DNA of 64,000 nt, taken from positions 92,766,001 to 92,830,000 of the forward strand of contig NC_064820.1 in NCBI RefSeq assembly GCF_024166365.1, given 5' to 3'. Of this stretch, positions 11,540-22,503 are shown in pieces; within the stretch, counting starts at the first letter, position 1, and the number at the start of each line of letters is the position of its first letter. Source of the DNA: Elephas maximus indicus (lineage: Eukaryota; Chordata; Mammalia; Proboscidea; Elephantidae). Under the pieces are notes generated by a model. It made no database searches, was not told where the DNA came from, and saw only the letters and a list, made by a program, of their open reading frames with translations. Position numbers and translations under genes: made by a program.

Positions 11540-12500
11540 TGCTGTTAATATGAATAACGATAATTATTACAAAAATTACAAAAAAATTATAAAGAACATC
11601 TAAATATTAATAAGAGAAAGCAAACCACCAATTAGAAAAATATTCAAAAGATGAAAGGCAATTCCAAGAGGAAGAAAAAAATGATACACATAACCAGTAA
11701 TGAGTGAGATTCAAATCACACAGTATAAAATACCTTTCATCTGCCTCAGACTGGCAAAAAATTAAAAGTCAGACAATATCAAGTTTTAATGAAAAGACAG
11801 AGAGATTGGAAACCTCCTATACTGTTGGTGGGAACGCATCCACTTTGGACAATAATTTGGCCATGTTTGTAAAGCTGATGATTCACTTATACCCTCACAT
11901 CCAACAAATCTGCTTCTATGTATACATCCTGGATAAATTCTCATACATCTGCACAAAAGATATATATATATATGCACCATAATATTCTTTATAGGATGGT
12001 TTATAATTTTGAAAAAATTCACAACAACATTAATATCCATCCATAAGGGAATGCCTAAAAAGAATCGTGGTGTTTTCATACAAATAACCACAGAAAAACA
12101 GTTAAAATTAATTGACCAAGTTGCATATTTCTATAGAAAATTTTCAATATCATAAAACTGGGAGAAAAAAGTAAGCAATACAAAAACATATACAATATAT
12201 AATTTATTTTAATTCAAAACTATGCAAAATGACAGCACTATGTTTGAGTATATGCATATGTACAATGATTTTAAAACATATGCGTAAATGACAAACACTA
12301 ATTCAAGAGAGTAGTGACTCTTAGGGAGAGAGAAAAGTGGGGCCTTGGACGTTGTGTCAAATGTATCTGTAATACTTTATTGCTTTAAAAATAAAGCAAA
12401 TATGGTGAAACACTAAGTGTGATAATGCACAGTGGTGGGTACACTACCGTTCATTATGTTACATTCTCTGTTTCCTGTACATTTTGGAACCTCCCATTTT
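11540..12500 (+). mobile_element. Old L1 3' fragment
   Basis: Recognisable degraded ORF2-end and 3' UTR features: AGACAGAGAGATTGGAAACC and CTATACTGTTGGTGGGAACG (matching the L1 'tgttggtgggaatgtaaa' region), then ACATCCTGGATAAATTC and a long decayed 3' UTR. A TATATATATA patch lies near 11961. Open frames on either strand here are by-products. Confidence 0.65.
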
Positions 12501-12619
12501 ACAAACAGAAAATTGGCCACATAGATTTGCCCATAAAGTTACTGTTTGAGTTTTTAATTTCATTCAATTTTATAAAATATTCAGTTTTAATAATAGAAAA
12601 GGACTTCATCTGATAAGGG

Positions 12620-13545
12620 TCTTGGGTTCAGAAAATATAAAGAACTCTTAAAAGTCAACAACCAAAAGACAAACAATCCAATTTAAAAACGGACAAAGTA
12701 CTTTAATAGACATTTCTCCAAAGAAGATACACAAACAGCTAACAAGCACATGAAAAGATGTTCAACATCATTAGTCACTAGGGAAATGCATATCAAAACC
12801 ACAATGAGATACCACTTCACCCTCACTAGGATAACTGTGGTTAAAAAAATAAATAAATAATTTTAAAAACCACTGGAAAATACAAGTGTTGGCTACAATG
12901 TGGAGAAATTGGAACATACGTCCATTTCCAATGGTAATGTAAAAGGTGCAGCCACTGCAGAAAAGCTTGGTGGTTCCTCAAAAAGTTAAACATAGAATCA
13001 AAATTTGACCTACAAATTTTACTTCTAGGTATATATCCAAAGAACTGAAAACAAGTACTCAAACAAATACTCCCAATGTTCATTGCAGCACTATTCACAA
13101 TAGCTAAAAGGTGTAAACAACCCAAGAGTCCATCAACAGATGAATGATAAAACATGACATACAAATACAATGCAATATTATTCAGCCATAAAAAGGAATT
13201 AAGTACTGAGACATACTACACCTTAGATGAACCTTGAAAATATGCTAGATGGAAGAAGACAGATATAAAAGGTCACATCTTATATAATTTCATTTATATG
13301 AACTATCCAGAATAGGTAAATCCATTGACAAAGAAAGCAGATCGAGGGTTGCCAGAGCCTAGAGACTGGGAGACTAGAGAATGACTGCTTAAAGGATACT
13401 GGTTCTCTTTTAAGCTGAAGAAAGTGTTTTGGAACTTGATATAGATGGTGGTTGCACATCATTGTGAATGTACTAAATGCGACTGAGATGTCCACTTTAA
13501 AATGATTAATTTTACTTTATGCAAATTTCACCAAAAAAATACTTC
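12620..13545 (+). mobile_element. L1 3' fragment (ORF2 end and 3' UTR)
   Basis: A well-preserved L1 ORF2-end region: CAATCCAATTTAAAAACGGA, GACATTTCTCCAAAGAAGAT, GAGATACCACTTCACC, CATTGCAGCACTATTCACAA and TATTATTCAGCCATAAAAAG. It is followed by the 3' UTR with GGTTGCCAGAGCC. It is more intact than the two fragments before it and resembles L1M-type elements shared by placental mammals. Confidence 0.88.
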
Positions 13546-14088
13546 AGAAATTCTTTGAAATACTAAACTTTAGTATGTACCATTTCTAAACTGCTGGTAT
13601 AGAAGTCATGACCCCTTGAATTCTAACTATTTAGTTAAAAATACCAAGTAATGAAATAAAGTCACCTTATTTAACTCAGCCCATGAAGTATATGCGTAGC
13701 CAGTGGAGGAGGTGTTAAAAGAAATGGCGGCACAGGAATGTTGGGTGGGGTTAGTTTACACAGCTAAACAAAATGGCAATCTAGCCAGGATATACAGAGT
13801 TTATTATCTGAGACTGACAAGGGATTTTGAGCAATAATTCCATGATTTCTGCCTCAATTCAACTAAGTTACCATGTTTATTTCTGACCAGAAGGGAAGTA
13901 AATCCACTAAGATGTCGAAGCTGCTTTCTGTTACAACCAGATATCCGTCACGGCTCAAGATTAATTAGAAAATAAATCCCAGAAGGAATCGAAAAGAAAG
14001 AAACATTTCATTTAACAAATTTAATCAGTTTGATTTTTAAATCTAGCTTCATAACATACTTGAGTACATATTTTCCGCCACAGTATAC
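13546..14088. other. No recognised feature
   Basis: Non-coding, nothing identified. Confidence 0.5.
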
Positions 14089-14264
14089 GGAAACCCAGGT
14101 GGCGTAGTGGTTAAGGGCTACGGCTGCTAACCAAAACCTAAGCAGTTTGAGTCTGCCAGGCGGTCCCTGGAAACTCCATGGGGCAGTTCTACACCGTACT
14201 CTAACGTTGCTCTGAGTTGGAATCAACTCGACCGCTGTGGGTTTGGTTTTTTTTTTTTTTTTTT
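14089..14264 (+). mobile_element. AfroSINE (short-body type)
   Basis: Starts GGAAACCCAGGTGGCGTAGT, carries the CTGCTAACCAAAACC region and ends in GGTTTGG plus a long T-run reaching 14264. The possible 8-bp duplication CAGTATAC (14081-14088) / CAGCATAC lies after the tail. A 72-codon minus-strand frame here is a by-product. Confidence 0.9.
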
Positions 14265-14827
14265 GGTAGCAGCATACATTTCCAGAAAGACAGCATTCCC
14301 AGAAAATAAAGATTTGTAATCTTCCCCCGGAATATTATTCTAAGGAGCCTGTATCAGCAGAATCTTACCTAAATTCTTGAGCTCAAAGAAGCTTTCTAAA
14401 GGGTCCCGGTTCAGAATGGTGCTAGGGCTCCACATTTAAAAAAGTCATTGCTTACAATAATGACTTTTAGGTCTGAGTATTACACATTTAAGAAATAATC
14501 TCAAAGGATTAAGCCATTAGAAGGACATGTAAGAAAAAAACTGGCATCATTTGGGGAAAGATTAGAGTTTGTCTTTTATAATTTCATAAAATTTAAAGCT
14601 GGTTTTACAAGTTTGCATTAATTATAAAAATAGGAAAGCTGGGATGTTTCAGATGTTTTGAATTTTATGCATGTTGAATAAACTGATTTCTGCTTAATAT
14701 GCATTGATTGTGCAGTATGCAATTAATGAATCTCTGGCAACGTTTCTGGAAAAAATATATCTCCCAATATATTTTCAGATTTCCAGGCAAATTCTCCATT
14801 TCACACTATGCCTTCTGTGATTTTATT

Positions 14828-14864
<37 letters not shown>

Positions 14865-16539
14865 CAGAGCATTCTGAATTTAACTACAAGGAATTCCAAA
14901 GTAAAGGTCTTTTGCATTCAATTACTTTGTCATTTATCATCTCCTCAAAAAGCTAAATGGAAAATCTGGCTATCAAATATGCTTGAAAATGTAAAGTCAA
15001 ACAACCAACGGCAACCCTTTCCTTCTCTCTTATTAAATATCAAAGGTTTGAATAAATTCAATAATTTACTTTTTATTCAAAAGATTTGTTTATGTTACTA
15101 AGAGATGACATCAGAACAAAAGGATAATTTCAGGGTAATTAATTGGTTTCCTACATGTAAGGGTACTAAAATTCTTCTCCTTTCTTTGCTTTTTTACACC
15201 TCTATTTATCCACCTAGGAAAAGAATATTCCAAAGTAAGTTATCCAGCTTATCAGCCCATGGTAATTAGAACCAGCAAACTATTAATAAGATTCCAATGC
15301 ATATAACAACCTCTGTGATAAAATGGGTATGTTTCATCCTCTGCTTCTCTTATTATTAATGTATTAAAACATACTTTCTTTTTCCCAGTGCAAGCATGAT
15401 ATACTTTTATTTTGTTACTTTATAGTTTTCCACCTTAAATTTATATATTTATAACATTTCTAACATTTTTTAAAAATCTATTTGTTTAGAGTACAAACAT
15501 ATATTATTTACTGCAAGTTCAACCATTATAGCTAAAGCACTTTAAAAGTACATAAAGAAAAAAAAAAGGAACATTATATTCCCAAACAACAACAAAGCAC
15601 TAAATGAATTTCATAGTTGTATCCAGACTTTTTCTTTTAAAGTATAAAAAACATATGTACATCAAAATCCATCATCATAATCAAATATAGCATTATTATA
15701 CTGGATTTTGACTTTATACATCATGCTAGACTTTGCTCAATTGCTGAAATGTATTATTAAAAGTAGAGTGACAGGTGTGACAAAATCTACTGCTTGTGTG
15801 CCTTCAACTACATTAAATCTCATCACAAACTGAAAGATATATACATCACATGAGACAAGGAATAAAAAGAACAACTGCTAGGGTTATTATCTTGTCACTT
15901 CCTATATATCCAAGCTTACTCTATAGAAATCTTTTTATGTGAATGAAGAACTGGAATACATTACAGACTATAGCACGTTCTTTGCTAAGACTTCTCTTTC
16001 AATTTACCCTTTTGTCCTTAAGTGATCACATCTAAGCCCATGGCCTCAATCCACACACTGATGATGCTCAAAATTAACTCTATCTCCATTTTTTCTCCAA
16101 AGTATGTGTCCATTATGGGTAATGCCTATCCAATATCTCTATCTGGATGTCTCATGAGCTCCTCAATTCCAATATATTCAAAAGTGAACCAAACCTTATC
16201 AGTCCTGAATAGCTGCCAATTTTACTTCCCAAATGTTGTTTTCTCTGTTCATTTATCTCTACCTCCATTCCCAATTCCCAATATCCCAGTCCAATCTGTT
16301 ACTATCTCTCATCGATTACAGTATCACCAACAGCTTTCCCAATAGTCTCCCATAATCCCTTCTTATCCCCACTCAAGTGACACTTCACTCAGCAGATGAT
16401 TTTTATACCAAAACTCACGTTGGAAAAATAAAAAAAAAAAAAATGATCAAATGTATTTTATGCTGCTTTCAAATAAAATAATAAATTACCAGAGAAAAAT
16501 GACCAAAGGAGTTGACAAAATGTAGAATACAGTTGACAC
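14265..16539. other. AT-rich stretch with (TA)n, no gene
   Basis: No recognised repeat family apart from a (TA)n microsatellite at about 14827-14864 and an A-run at about 16427-16443. The frames 14708-14956, 14808-15101 and 16022-16345 are low-complexity or domain-free, and nothing suggests exons. Confidence 0.5.
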
Positions 16540-16760
16540 TGATAAGATTAGATTCACTGGAGCGGTAGGGATAGAAGCCAGGCTGGAGTGACTGGAGTGA
16601 ATGAGAGGTGAGGAAATAGAGATACTGTCTGTATGGCGACAATCATTTAATGAGTTTGTGGACTGAAACAGAGAAATGGAGAACTACCAGCATCAAATAT
16701 GGGTCAAGAGAGGAATTTCCTAGGATGGGAGAAAATAGAAAATATTTGTTACCTGATGAG
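16540..16760 (+). repeat. Possible ancient interspersed repeat
   Basis: Sequence such as GTGAATGAGAGGTGAGGAAA and TTAATGAGTTTGTGGACTGA resembles a long, old, purine-rich mammalian repeat that I recognise by wording but cannot name. The stretch at 48540-49070 may be another part of the same family. Confidence 0.35.
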
Positions 16761-16834
16761 TCCATTGTGTTCTAATAGGACAGAGCAGAAATGACAAAAA
16801 AAAAAGCTTCTGATTTTGGAGTGGTAAAGTTTTT

Positions 16835-16990
16835 TCTTTTTTTAATTACCTGAGTTCAAACCCCATGTAAATTCCACCACTAATAGCTGAGTGATTTTGA
16901 GTTTCTAGAAAGGTCAGTTTTCCTTGTTGAACAATATAACCAAAGCTTATAGTGCTTTTATAAGATTTAAATGAGAAAAGCACAAAAAAG
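16835..16990 (+). mobile_element. MIR-like SINE relic
   Basis: The order CCTGAGTTCAAACCCCATG, CACTAATAGCTGAGTGATTT, GGTCAGTTTTCCTTGTTGAA, ATTTAAATGAGAAAAGCAC matches the MIR core and its 3' flank in order, at the divergence expected of MIR. Confidence 0.6.
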
Positions 16991-17220
16991 ACTTAGCAGA
17001 ATCCACGGTATGAAGTGTTTGATATAAGGTCGCTAATATTGTTAATGTCACTATGATTACTCTGACTAGTAAGAATAAAACAGAGCAATAGTGACTCAAA
17101 TCTGCCAGCTACCAACAGTGTATACACAGAGTGGTTTGTGTAGTATAATTGTGAACTTAAAAGCAAATAGACCTCCACTCTCATCATTTTTATCGACACT
17201 GCCTTAGCCAGTATAACAAC

Positions 17221-17380
17221 AACAAAAAACTGTTGCTGTGGTATTGATTCCGACTCATAGTGACCCTACAGGACAGTGCAGAACTGCCCCATAGTGATTA
17301 CAAGGAGCAGCTGGTGGATTCCAACTGCTGACCTCTTGGTTAGCAGCTTAATGTTTAACCACTGAACCACCAGGTCTCCA
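17221..17380 (-). mobile_element. AfroSINE (short-body type)
   Basis: Reverse-oriented: tail TATTGATTCCGACTCATAGT, body ACAGTGCAGAACTGCCCCAT, head complement AACCACTGAACCACCAGGTC. AGCCAGTATAA and AGCCAATAAAA flank it as a degenerate target-site duplication. It ends about 45 bp before the DDX49 pseudogene. Confidence 0.9.
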
Positions 17381-18465
17381 GCCAATAAAATAGATAAGGA
17401 AAACAAATAAGGACAGTGAGTATCATTAGCTTCACTGAGCTTGGGCTGTCATCATTTCCAGTGAAACAATGTTGACATTGGGTTTGAAGTAGCCCACACC
17501 CGTGAAGTTCGGCAGCATTCATGCCATTCTAGTGGTCGTGACTGCCTGGCAGTGACAAGATGGTGACATTAGTTCTACCCATCTTGCAAAAGCTATCAGA
17601 GGGCCTCCATGTCAACTTATGCCTCATCCTGATACCTACCAGGCAGCTGGCCTAACAGATGGCAGGACAGTACCGGGTCCTGGGGAAGACTCTAGGCCTG
17701 CAAAGTGCAACATCACTGGTGATATGGACAGCGATGGAGTTCTCTCGGAAACCACAGGTGATTACCACCACGCCACACCTGCTGGACCACCTTTGTAGCT
17801 CCAATACCTTCAGCATCAAGAAGATCCATTTCCTGGTGTTGGAGGAGGCAGACAGCATGCTAGAGTAGGACTGCACAGACTACACCACAGACCTAGAGAC
17901 AATCCTGAAGGTGGTGCCAATCTGCAGGCAGACACTGCTCTTCAGCATCATGCTAACCCACCTGTTAAGGAAGCTGCAAGGTCTGCCCACCAACCAGGCC
18001 CTCCTCTGAATGGTGGAACAGCTGGACCAGCACTACCTGCTGGTGCCCGATAAGAGTAAGGACCTGATTCAGGGCAAACTTGATGATTGGGCCATCATAG
18101 TCTTCACCAACACATGCAAGACCTGCCAGTTCCTGTGCATGATGCCCAGGAAATTCAGTTTCCCACAGTGGCTCTACATTCAATGATGAAGCAGAAAGAA
18201 CGCTTTGCCATCCAGGGCAAGCTGAAGTTTAGCATCTATCACATCCTGATAGCAACAGAGGGATCCTGATTGCATCCAGGGGCCTGGACATTCCCACTAT
18301 GCAGGTTGTCAGCAACCACAACACCCCCAGGCTCCCCAAGATCTACATCCACCAGTCAACCACACAGCCACGTAGGATGGCCAGGCATGGCCATCGCAAT
18401 GGTGATGCAACAGCACATCCACCTGATACACACCACTGAGTTGCAGACCAAGAAGAAGCTGAAAG

Positions 18466-18976
18466 TCCTACAACATAGATAAACCTTGAAAATGATGTTG
18501 AGTGAAAAAAAAAAGGTCCAATATTGTATGATCTCACTTTTATGAAATTAGCAAATATATAGAAATCAAAGATGATTAGTAGTTACCAGGAGTGGGAAGG
18601 AGAGGAAAAGGGGTAGGTTTTTCTTAGGAGGCATTGAGCTTATATAAATGGTGATGGAATGATTTGGAAAATAATTAAAAAGTCCATTGCCATGGAGTAA
18701 ATTCTGACTCATAGTGACACTATAGGACAGAGTAGAACTGCCCCATAGGGTTTCCCAGGTGGCAGAGTGACTGGTGGGCTCCAGTTGCCTCCCTTTCAGT
18801 TAGCAGCCTAGTGAACCACCAGGGCTCCATGAGGAAAAGGATAGCTAGAATGATTGCACAACTTGAAGAATGTAATCAACGTCACTGAGTTGTACATGTA
18901 AAATTGTTGAGATGGCATCTATCTTTATGCATATTATCATTACAATAAAATTCTTTAAAATGTTTTTCTTTTTAAA
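18466..18976 (+). mobile_element. L1 3' fragment inserted in the DDX49 pseudogene
   Basis: Contains L1 3'-end landmarks: CATAGATAAACCTTGAAAAT, ATTGTATGATCTCACTTTTA, TAGTTACCAGGAGTGGGAAG, GCACAACTTGAAGAATG and a terminal AATAAAATTC. The helicase frame stops near AAGAAGCTG (18453) and resumes near AAGAAGCCA (18977), which are candidate target-site copies. It carries an AfroSINE at 18681-18828. Confidence 0.82.
18681..18828 (-). mobile_element. AfroSINE inside the L1 fragment within DDX49 pseudogene
   Basis: Reverse-oriented short-body copy: GTCCATTGCCATGGAGTAAA and TTCTGACTCATAGTGACAC (tail), GACAGAGTAGAACTGCCCCA (body), GTGAACCACCAGGGCTCCAT (head complement). It is the third layer here: helicase retrocopy, then L1, then SINE. 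Confidence 0.9.
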
Positions 18977-19879
18977 AAGAAGCCAGAGGAGGTCTCCATA
19001 GGAGAGGTAAAAGTGCTGCAGATTCTCACACAGGTCAAACTAGGTTCTGCAAGAATGCAAAATTAAACTGGGAAAGGCCAACTTGGAAGAAAAGATCAAC
19101 AAGCAGAATCAGCTGATCCTAGAGGGGAAAGACCCCCAACCTGGAGGCCAAGTGCAAGGTGAACTGGCCAAGATCAAACAGAAGAACCAGCACTTCAGGG
19201 AGAAGGTGGAGCAGACATGGATGGTGGGGCTAGCCATAGGGGACACCCACTCAGAGCCAGGGCTAGACGCCATATCCCTCTCCCATAGCCTCACCAGCCC
19301 AGGACGTGGCCTGAGTCACCAACAGTCCCTGCATCTGCTTAAAGCCAGGACTGAAACTCTCATAGCCCCCTACTTATCCAAGCCTTGACCTGGGACTCCT
19401 TCATCAAGCTGAGGGTCTGAGGAACCTATCTGGGCACCTACAGCTGTCTTCCCTGGCCGCAGCTGTCCCCTGGGCCTGCGCAGCCACCAAGAGTGGAACT
19501 TATGGATATCCTTAAACAGCAGCCCACAGCTCCTCCAACCTGCAGCCCCAGGCTGGTCCATAGCTGTCAGGTCAGAATGACTACATACACAGGAAACCCC
19601 AGACTAGGGTCCCCCTCTGCCCTTGGTTTCACCTTTTATTACATGGGGGTCCATCTCATTTCACAGGGATGTTCTGAGGCTCCAGAGTGACACATATCTT
19701 GTGCAGAAGGGCTCAATAAATGAGTCTTCTGTGCTCCCTGAAAAAAAAAAAAAAAAAAAAGGAACGGGGGGAGGAAAGGAAAAAGGATATAAGCATGTGT
19801 TTTTTTTAATTAAAACTGCTTTCATTCAAAATCCAGATGGTTGCTTATATACAAAATCTAAAGCAATCTAAAAAGTCAA

Positions 19880-20214
19880 AGAACTAAAGTATGAAGTTAT
19901 CATTGTTGTAGGATAAAAAGACAATATACCAAAATTAGTTTTTTTCTATTTACTAGCTGCTATCAAACCTCAAAAAGTATAAGTTCTTGCTGAAAGAAAC
20001 TAACGAATGTCTAAATAAGTGGAGAGATACAGCATGTCCATGAATGGAAAATTGCAGTACTGTTAAACATGTAGGTTGTCCAAAAATTCTTCTATAGATT
20101 CAACACAATCTCAGTGAAAATATTTTTCTTTTTCTTTTGGTACTGGTATAAAAGCAAACAAATATTTGACATGGAATGGAAAGTCTAGAAATTGACCCTC
20201 ACTAAAAAAGCAAT
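19880..20214 (+). mobile_element. Old L1 ORF2 fragment, left half (host of the nested cluster)
   Basis: The translation in several broken frames resembles the L1 ORF2 region after the reverse transcriptase. It includes a TGCTGAAAGAAACTAACGAA stretch, AAGTGGAGAGATACAGCATG (the 'KWKDIPCSW' region) and TTGACCCTCACTAAAA. It stops at about 20214 and its continuation lies beyond the RTE/L1 cluster at 33313. AAAGCAAT at 20207-20214 and AGAGCAAT at 33316-33323 may be the duplicated target. Confidence 0.65.
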
Positions 20215-20570
20215 ACTTGCCTAGATTCATACTTCATATATTCCACGTCCTGAATATTAATGGATATTTGCAGCTGTTTCTTCTCATTTTGAGTTGTGAC
20301 ACGTGAGCAAATGAAGATCCTGAAAGCTTTACTCCATCCACGTCCTTAAGGTAGACTCTAATTTGAGGAGGTAGCTCTTCCCCAGTAGTATTTTGAGCGC
20401 CTTCCAACCTGAGGAGCTCATCTTCCCTCACTATAGCAAACAATGTACCCCTGCTACTCATAGCTTTTCAGTGGTCACTTTTTTTAGAAGTGGACCGGCA
20501 GGTCCTTCTTCCTAGTCTGTCTTAGTCAGGAAGCTCAGTTGAAACCTGTCAACCATGGGTGACACTGCTG
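20215..20570 (-). mobile_element. RTE 'B' 5' segment, inverted
   Basis: This piece is the RTE 5' region read on the opposite strand. It parallels 44370-44710 of the minus-strand full-length copy: CCTTCTTCCTAGTCTGTCTT, AGGAGGTAGCTCTTCCCC and TTTGCAGCTGTTTCTTCTC. Read on its own strand it ends at about GAATCTAG, exactly where the plus-strand part of RTE B begins (AAAATTGGAAGTTGTC). This is the structure expected of a 5' inversion by twin priming. Confidence 0.88.
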
Positions 20571-22503
20571 GCATTGGAAAATTGGAAGTTGTCAAAAATG
20601 AAATGGAACACATAAATATGGATATCCTAGGAATTAGTGAACTGAAATGGACTGATATTAGCCATTTTGAATCAGACAATCATATGGTCTACTATACTAG
20701 GAATGACAAACTGAAGAGGCATGGCATCGCATTCATTGCCAAAAAGAACATTCCAAGAAGAATCCGGAAGTACAATGCTGTCGGTGATAGGATAATATCC
20801 ATACGCCTACAAAGAACACCAGTTAATAAAACTATTATTCAAATTTACACACCAACCACTAATGCAAAAGATAAAGAAATGGAAGACATTTAACAACTTC
20901 TGCAGTCTGAATTGATCAAATATGCAATCATAATGCATTGATAATTACTGGTAATTGGAATGCAAAAGTTGGAAATAAAGAAGATCGGTAGTTGGAAAAT
21001 ATGGCCTTGGTGATAGAAACGATGCCAGACATCACGTGATAGAATTCTGCAACACCAATGACTTATTCATTCCCAATAAATATTTTCAACAACATAAACA
21101 GTGACTATACATGTGGACCACACCGGATGGAAAACATGGGAATCAAATTCACTACACCTGTGGAAAGATACAATGGAAGAGCTCAAAATCAACAGCCAGA
21201 ACAAAGCTAGGGGCTAACTGCAGAACAGATCATAAATTGCTCATATGGAAGTTCAAGTTGAAGCTGAAGAAAATTAGAGTAATTCCAAAAGAATCAGACT
21301 ATAACCTTGAGTACATTCCACCCGAATTTGCAGACCATCTCAAGAATAGACTTGATGCATTGAACACTAATGACTGAAGACCAGTGAATTGTGGGGTGAC
21401 ATTAAGGACATCATACATGAAGAAAGCAAAAGGTCATTAAAAAGATAGGAAAGAAAGAAAAGACCAAAATAGATGTCAGAAAAGACTGTGAAACTTGCTC
21501 TTCAACATAGAGTAGCTAAAGCAAATGGAAAAAATGATAAAGTAAAATGGCTGAACAGAAGATTACAAAGGGCAGCAGGAAAGAACAAAATAAAGTATTA
21601 AAATGAAATGTGCAAAGACCAGGAGTTAGAAAACCAAAAGGGAAAAACACACTCAGCATTTCTCAAAATGAAAGAACTGAAGAAAAAATTCAATCCTCGT
21701 GATGCAATTTTGAAGGTTTCTATGGGCAATATGAAAACCCTGGTGGCGTAGTGGTTAAGTGCTATGGCTGCTAACCAAAGGGTTGGCAGTTCAAATCCTC
21801 CAGGTGCTCCTTGGAAACTCTGTGGGGCAGTTCTACTCTGTCCTATAGGGTCACTGTGAGTCAGAATCGACTCAACGGTACTAGGTTTGGTTTTGGTTTT
21901 TTATGGGCAATATGTATAACGACATGGGAAGCATCAAAAGCAGATGGAAGGAAAACACAAAGTCACTGTACAAAAGAAATTAGTGGAAATTCGACCATTT
22001 CAGGTGGTAGCATATAATCAAGAACTGATGGTACTGAAGGAAGAAGTCCAAGTTGAACTGAAGTCACTGGTGAAAAACAAGACTCCAGGAATTGATGGAA
22101 TACCAATTCACATGTTTCAACACATGGATGCAACTCAAGGTGCTCACTTGTATACATCAAAAAATTTGGAAGACAGCTACGTGGCCAACTGACTAGAAGA
22201 GATCCATATTGGTGTCCACTGCAAAGAAAGGCAATGCAACAGAATGTGGAAATTATAAAACAATATCATTAATACTACAACACAACAACAACACACACAA
22301 GTAAAATTTTGCGGAAAATCATTCAAAAACAGTTACAGCAGTACATTGACAGGGAACTGCCAGAAATTCACACCATATTCTGAAGAGGACTTGGAAGGAG
22401 AGAGATCATTGCTCATGTCAGATGGATCTTGGCTGAAAGCAAAGAATACCAGAAAAATGCTTACTGATGTTTCGTTGATGATGTAAAGGCATTCGACTGT
22501 ATG
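20571..22503 (+). mobile_element. RTE (BovB-type) LINE 'B', main part before interruption
   Basis: The body encodes remnants of the RTE ORF2. An apurinic endonuclease N-half (NMDILGISELKWTDISHFES) is followed by the endonuclease C-half (WTTPDG, then TDHKLL) and the start of the reverse transcriptase (NKTPGIDGIPI, ending at VKAFDC). Several frameshifts and stops break it. An AfroSINE sits at 21734-21901. At 22503 the frame is cut by RTE C, and it resumes at 32256. The 8-bp target ACTGTATG is repeated at 22496-22503 and 32256-32263. Confidence 0.92.
21734..21901 (+). mobile_element. AfroSINE inside RTE B
   Basis: Complete short-body copy: AAAACCCTGGTGGCGTAGTG, GTTCTACTCTGTCCTATAGG and GGTTTGGTTTTGGTTTTTT. 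The exact 13-bp duplication TATGGGCAATATG is at 21721-21733 and 21902-21914. Confidence 0.96.

Larger units (their letters stand above)
17424..19760 (+). pseudogene. DDX49: DDX49 processed pseudogene, split by an L1 insertion
   Basis: This intronless copy of the DEAD-box RNA helicase DDX49 (a nucleolar ribosome-biogenesis factor in its active form) follows the family order. It has ELGLSS near the start, then FRVLGK-like QYRVLGKTLGLQ, LSRKPHV-like FSRKPQV, SSNTFSIKKIHFLVLEEAD, RQTLLFS, IIVFTNTCKTCQFLCMM, VALHSMMKQKERF and, after the insertion, VLQILTQV and LAKIKQKN. Stops occur (for example after MLE at 17866), together with frameshifts (for example near 18169) and small deletions. The DEAD box reads EEAD and the TPGRL motif reads TPHLL. 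An AATAAA at 19715-19720 is followed by an A-run from 19741. An L1 3' fragment interrupts it at about 18466-18976. Lack of introns plus the A-tail show retroposition. Confidence 0.93.

Noticed and set aside
16022-16345. 107-codon plus-strand frame as a small secreted protein
   Set aside because: No recognisable domain or signal beyond general hydrophobicity, AT-rich context, and no supporting gene structure.
17659-17868. Possible functional helicase exon
   Set aside because: Part of the intronless DDX49 retrocopy with stops, frameshifts and a mutated DEAD box; no sign of splice sites or an intact frame.
20555-20893. Host endonuclease gene similar to APE1
   Set aside because: The APE-like domain is the N-terminal part of the RTE ORF2 and is followed by the RTE reverse transcriptase region.
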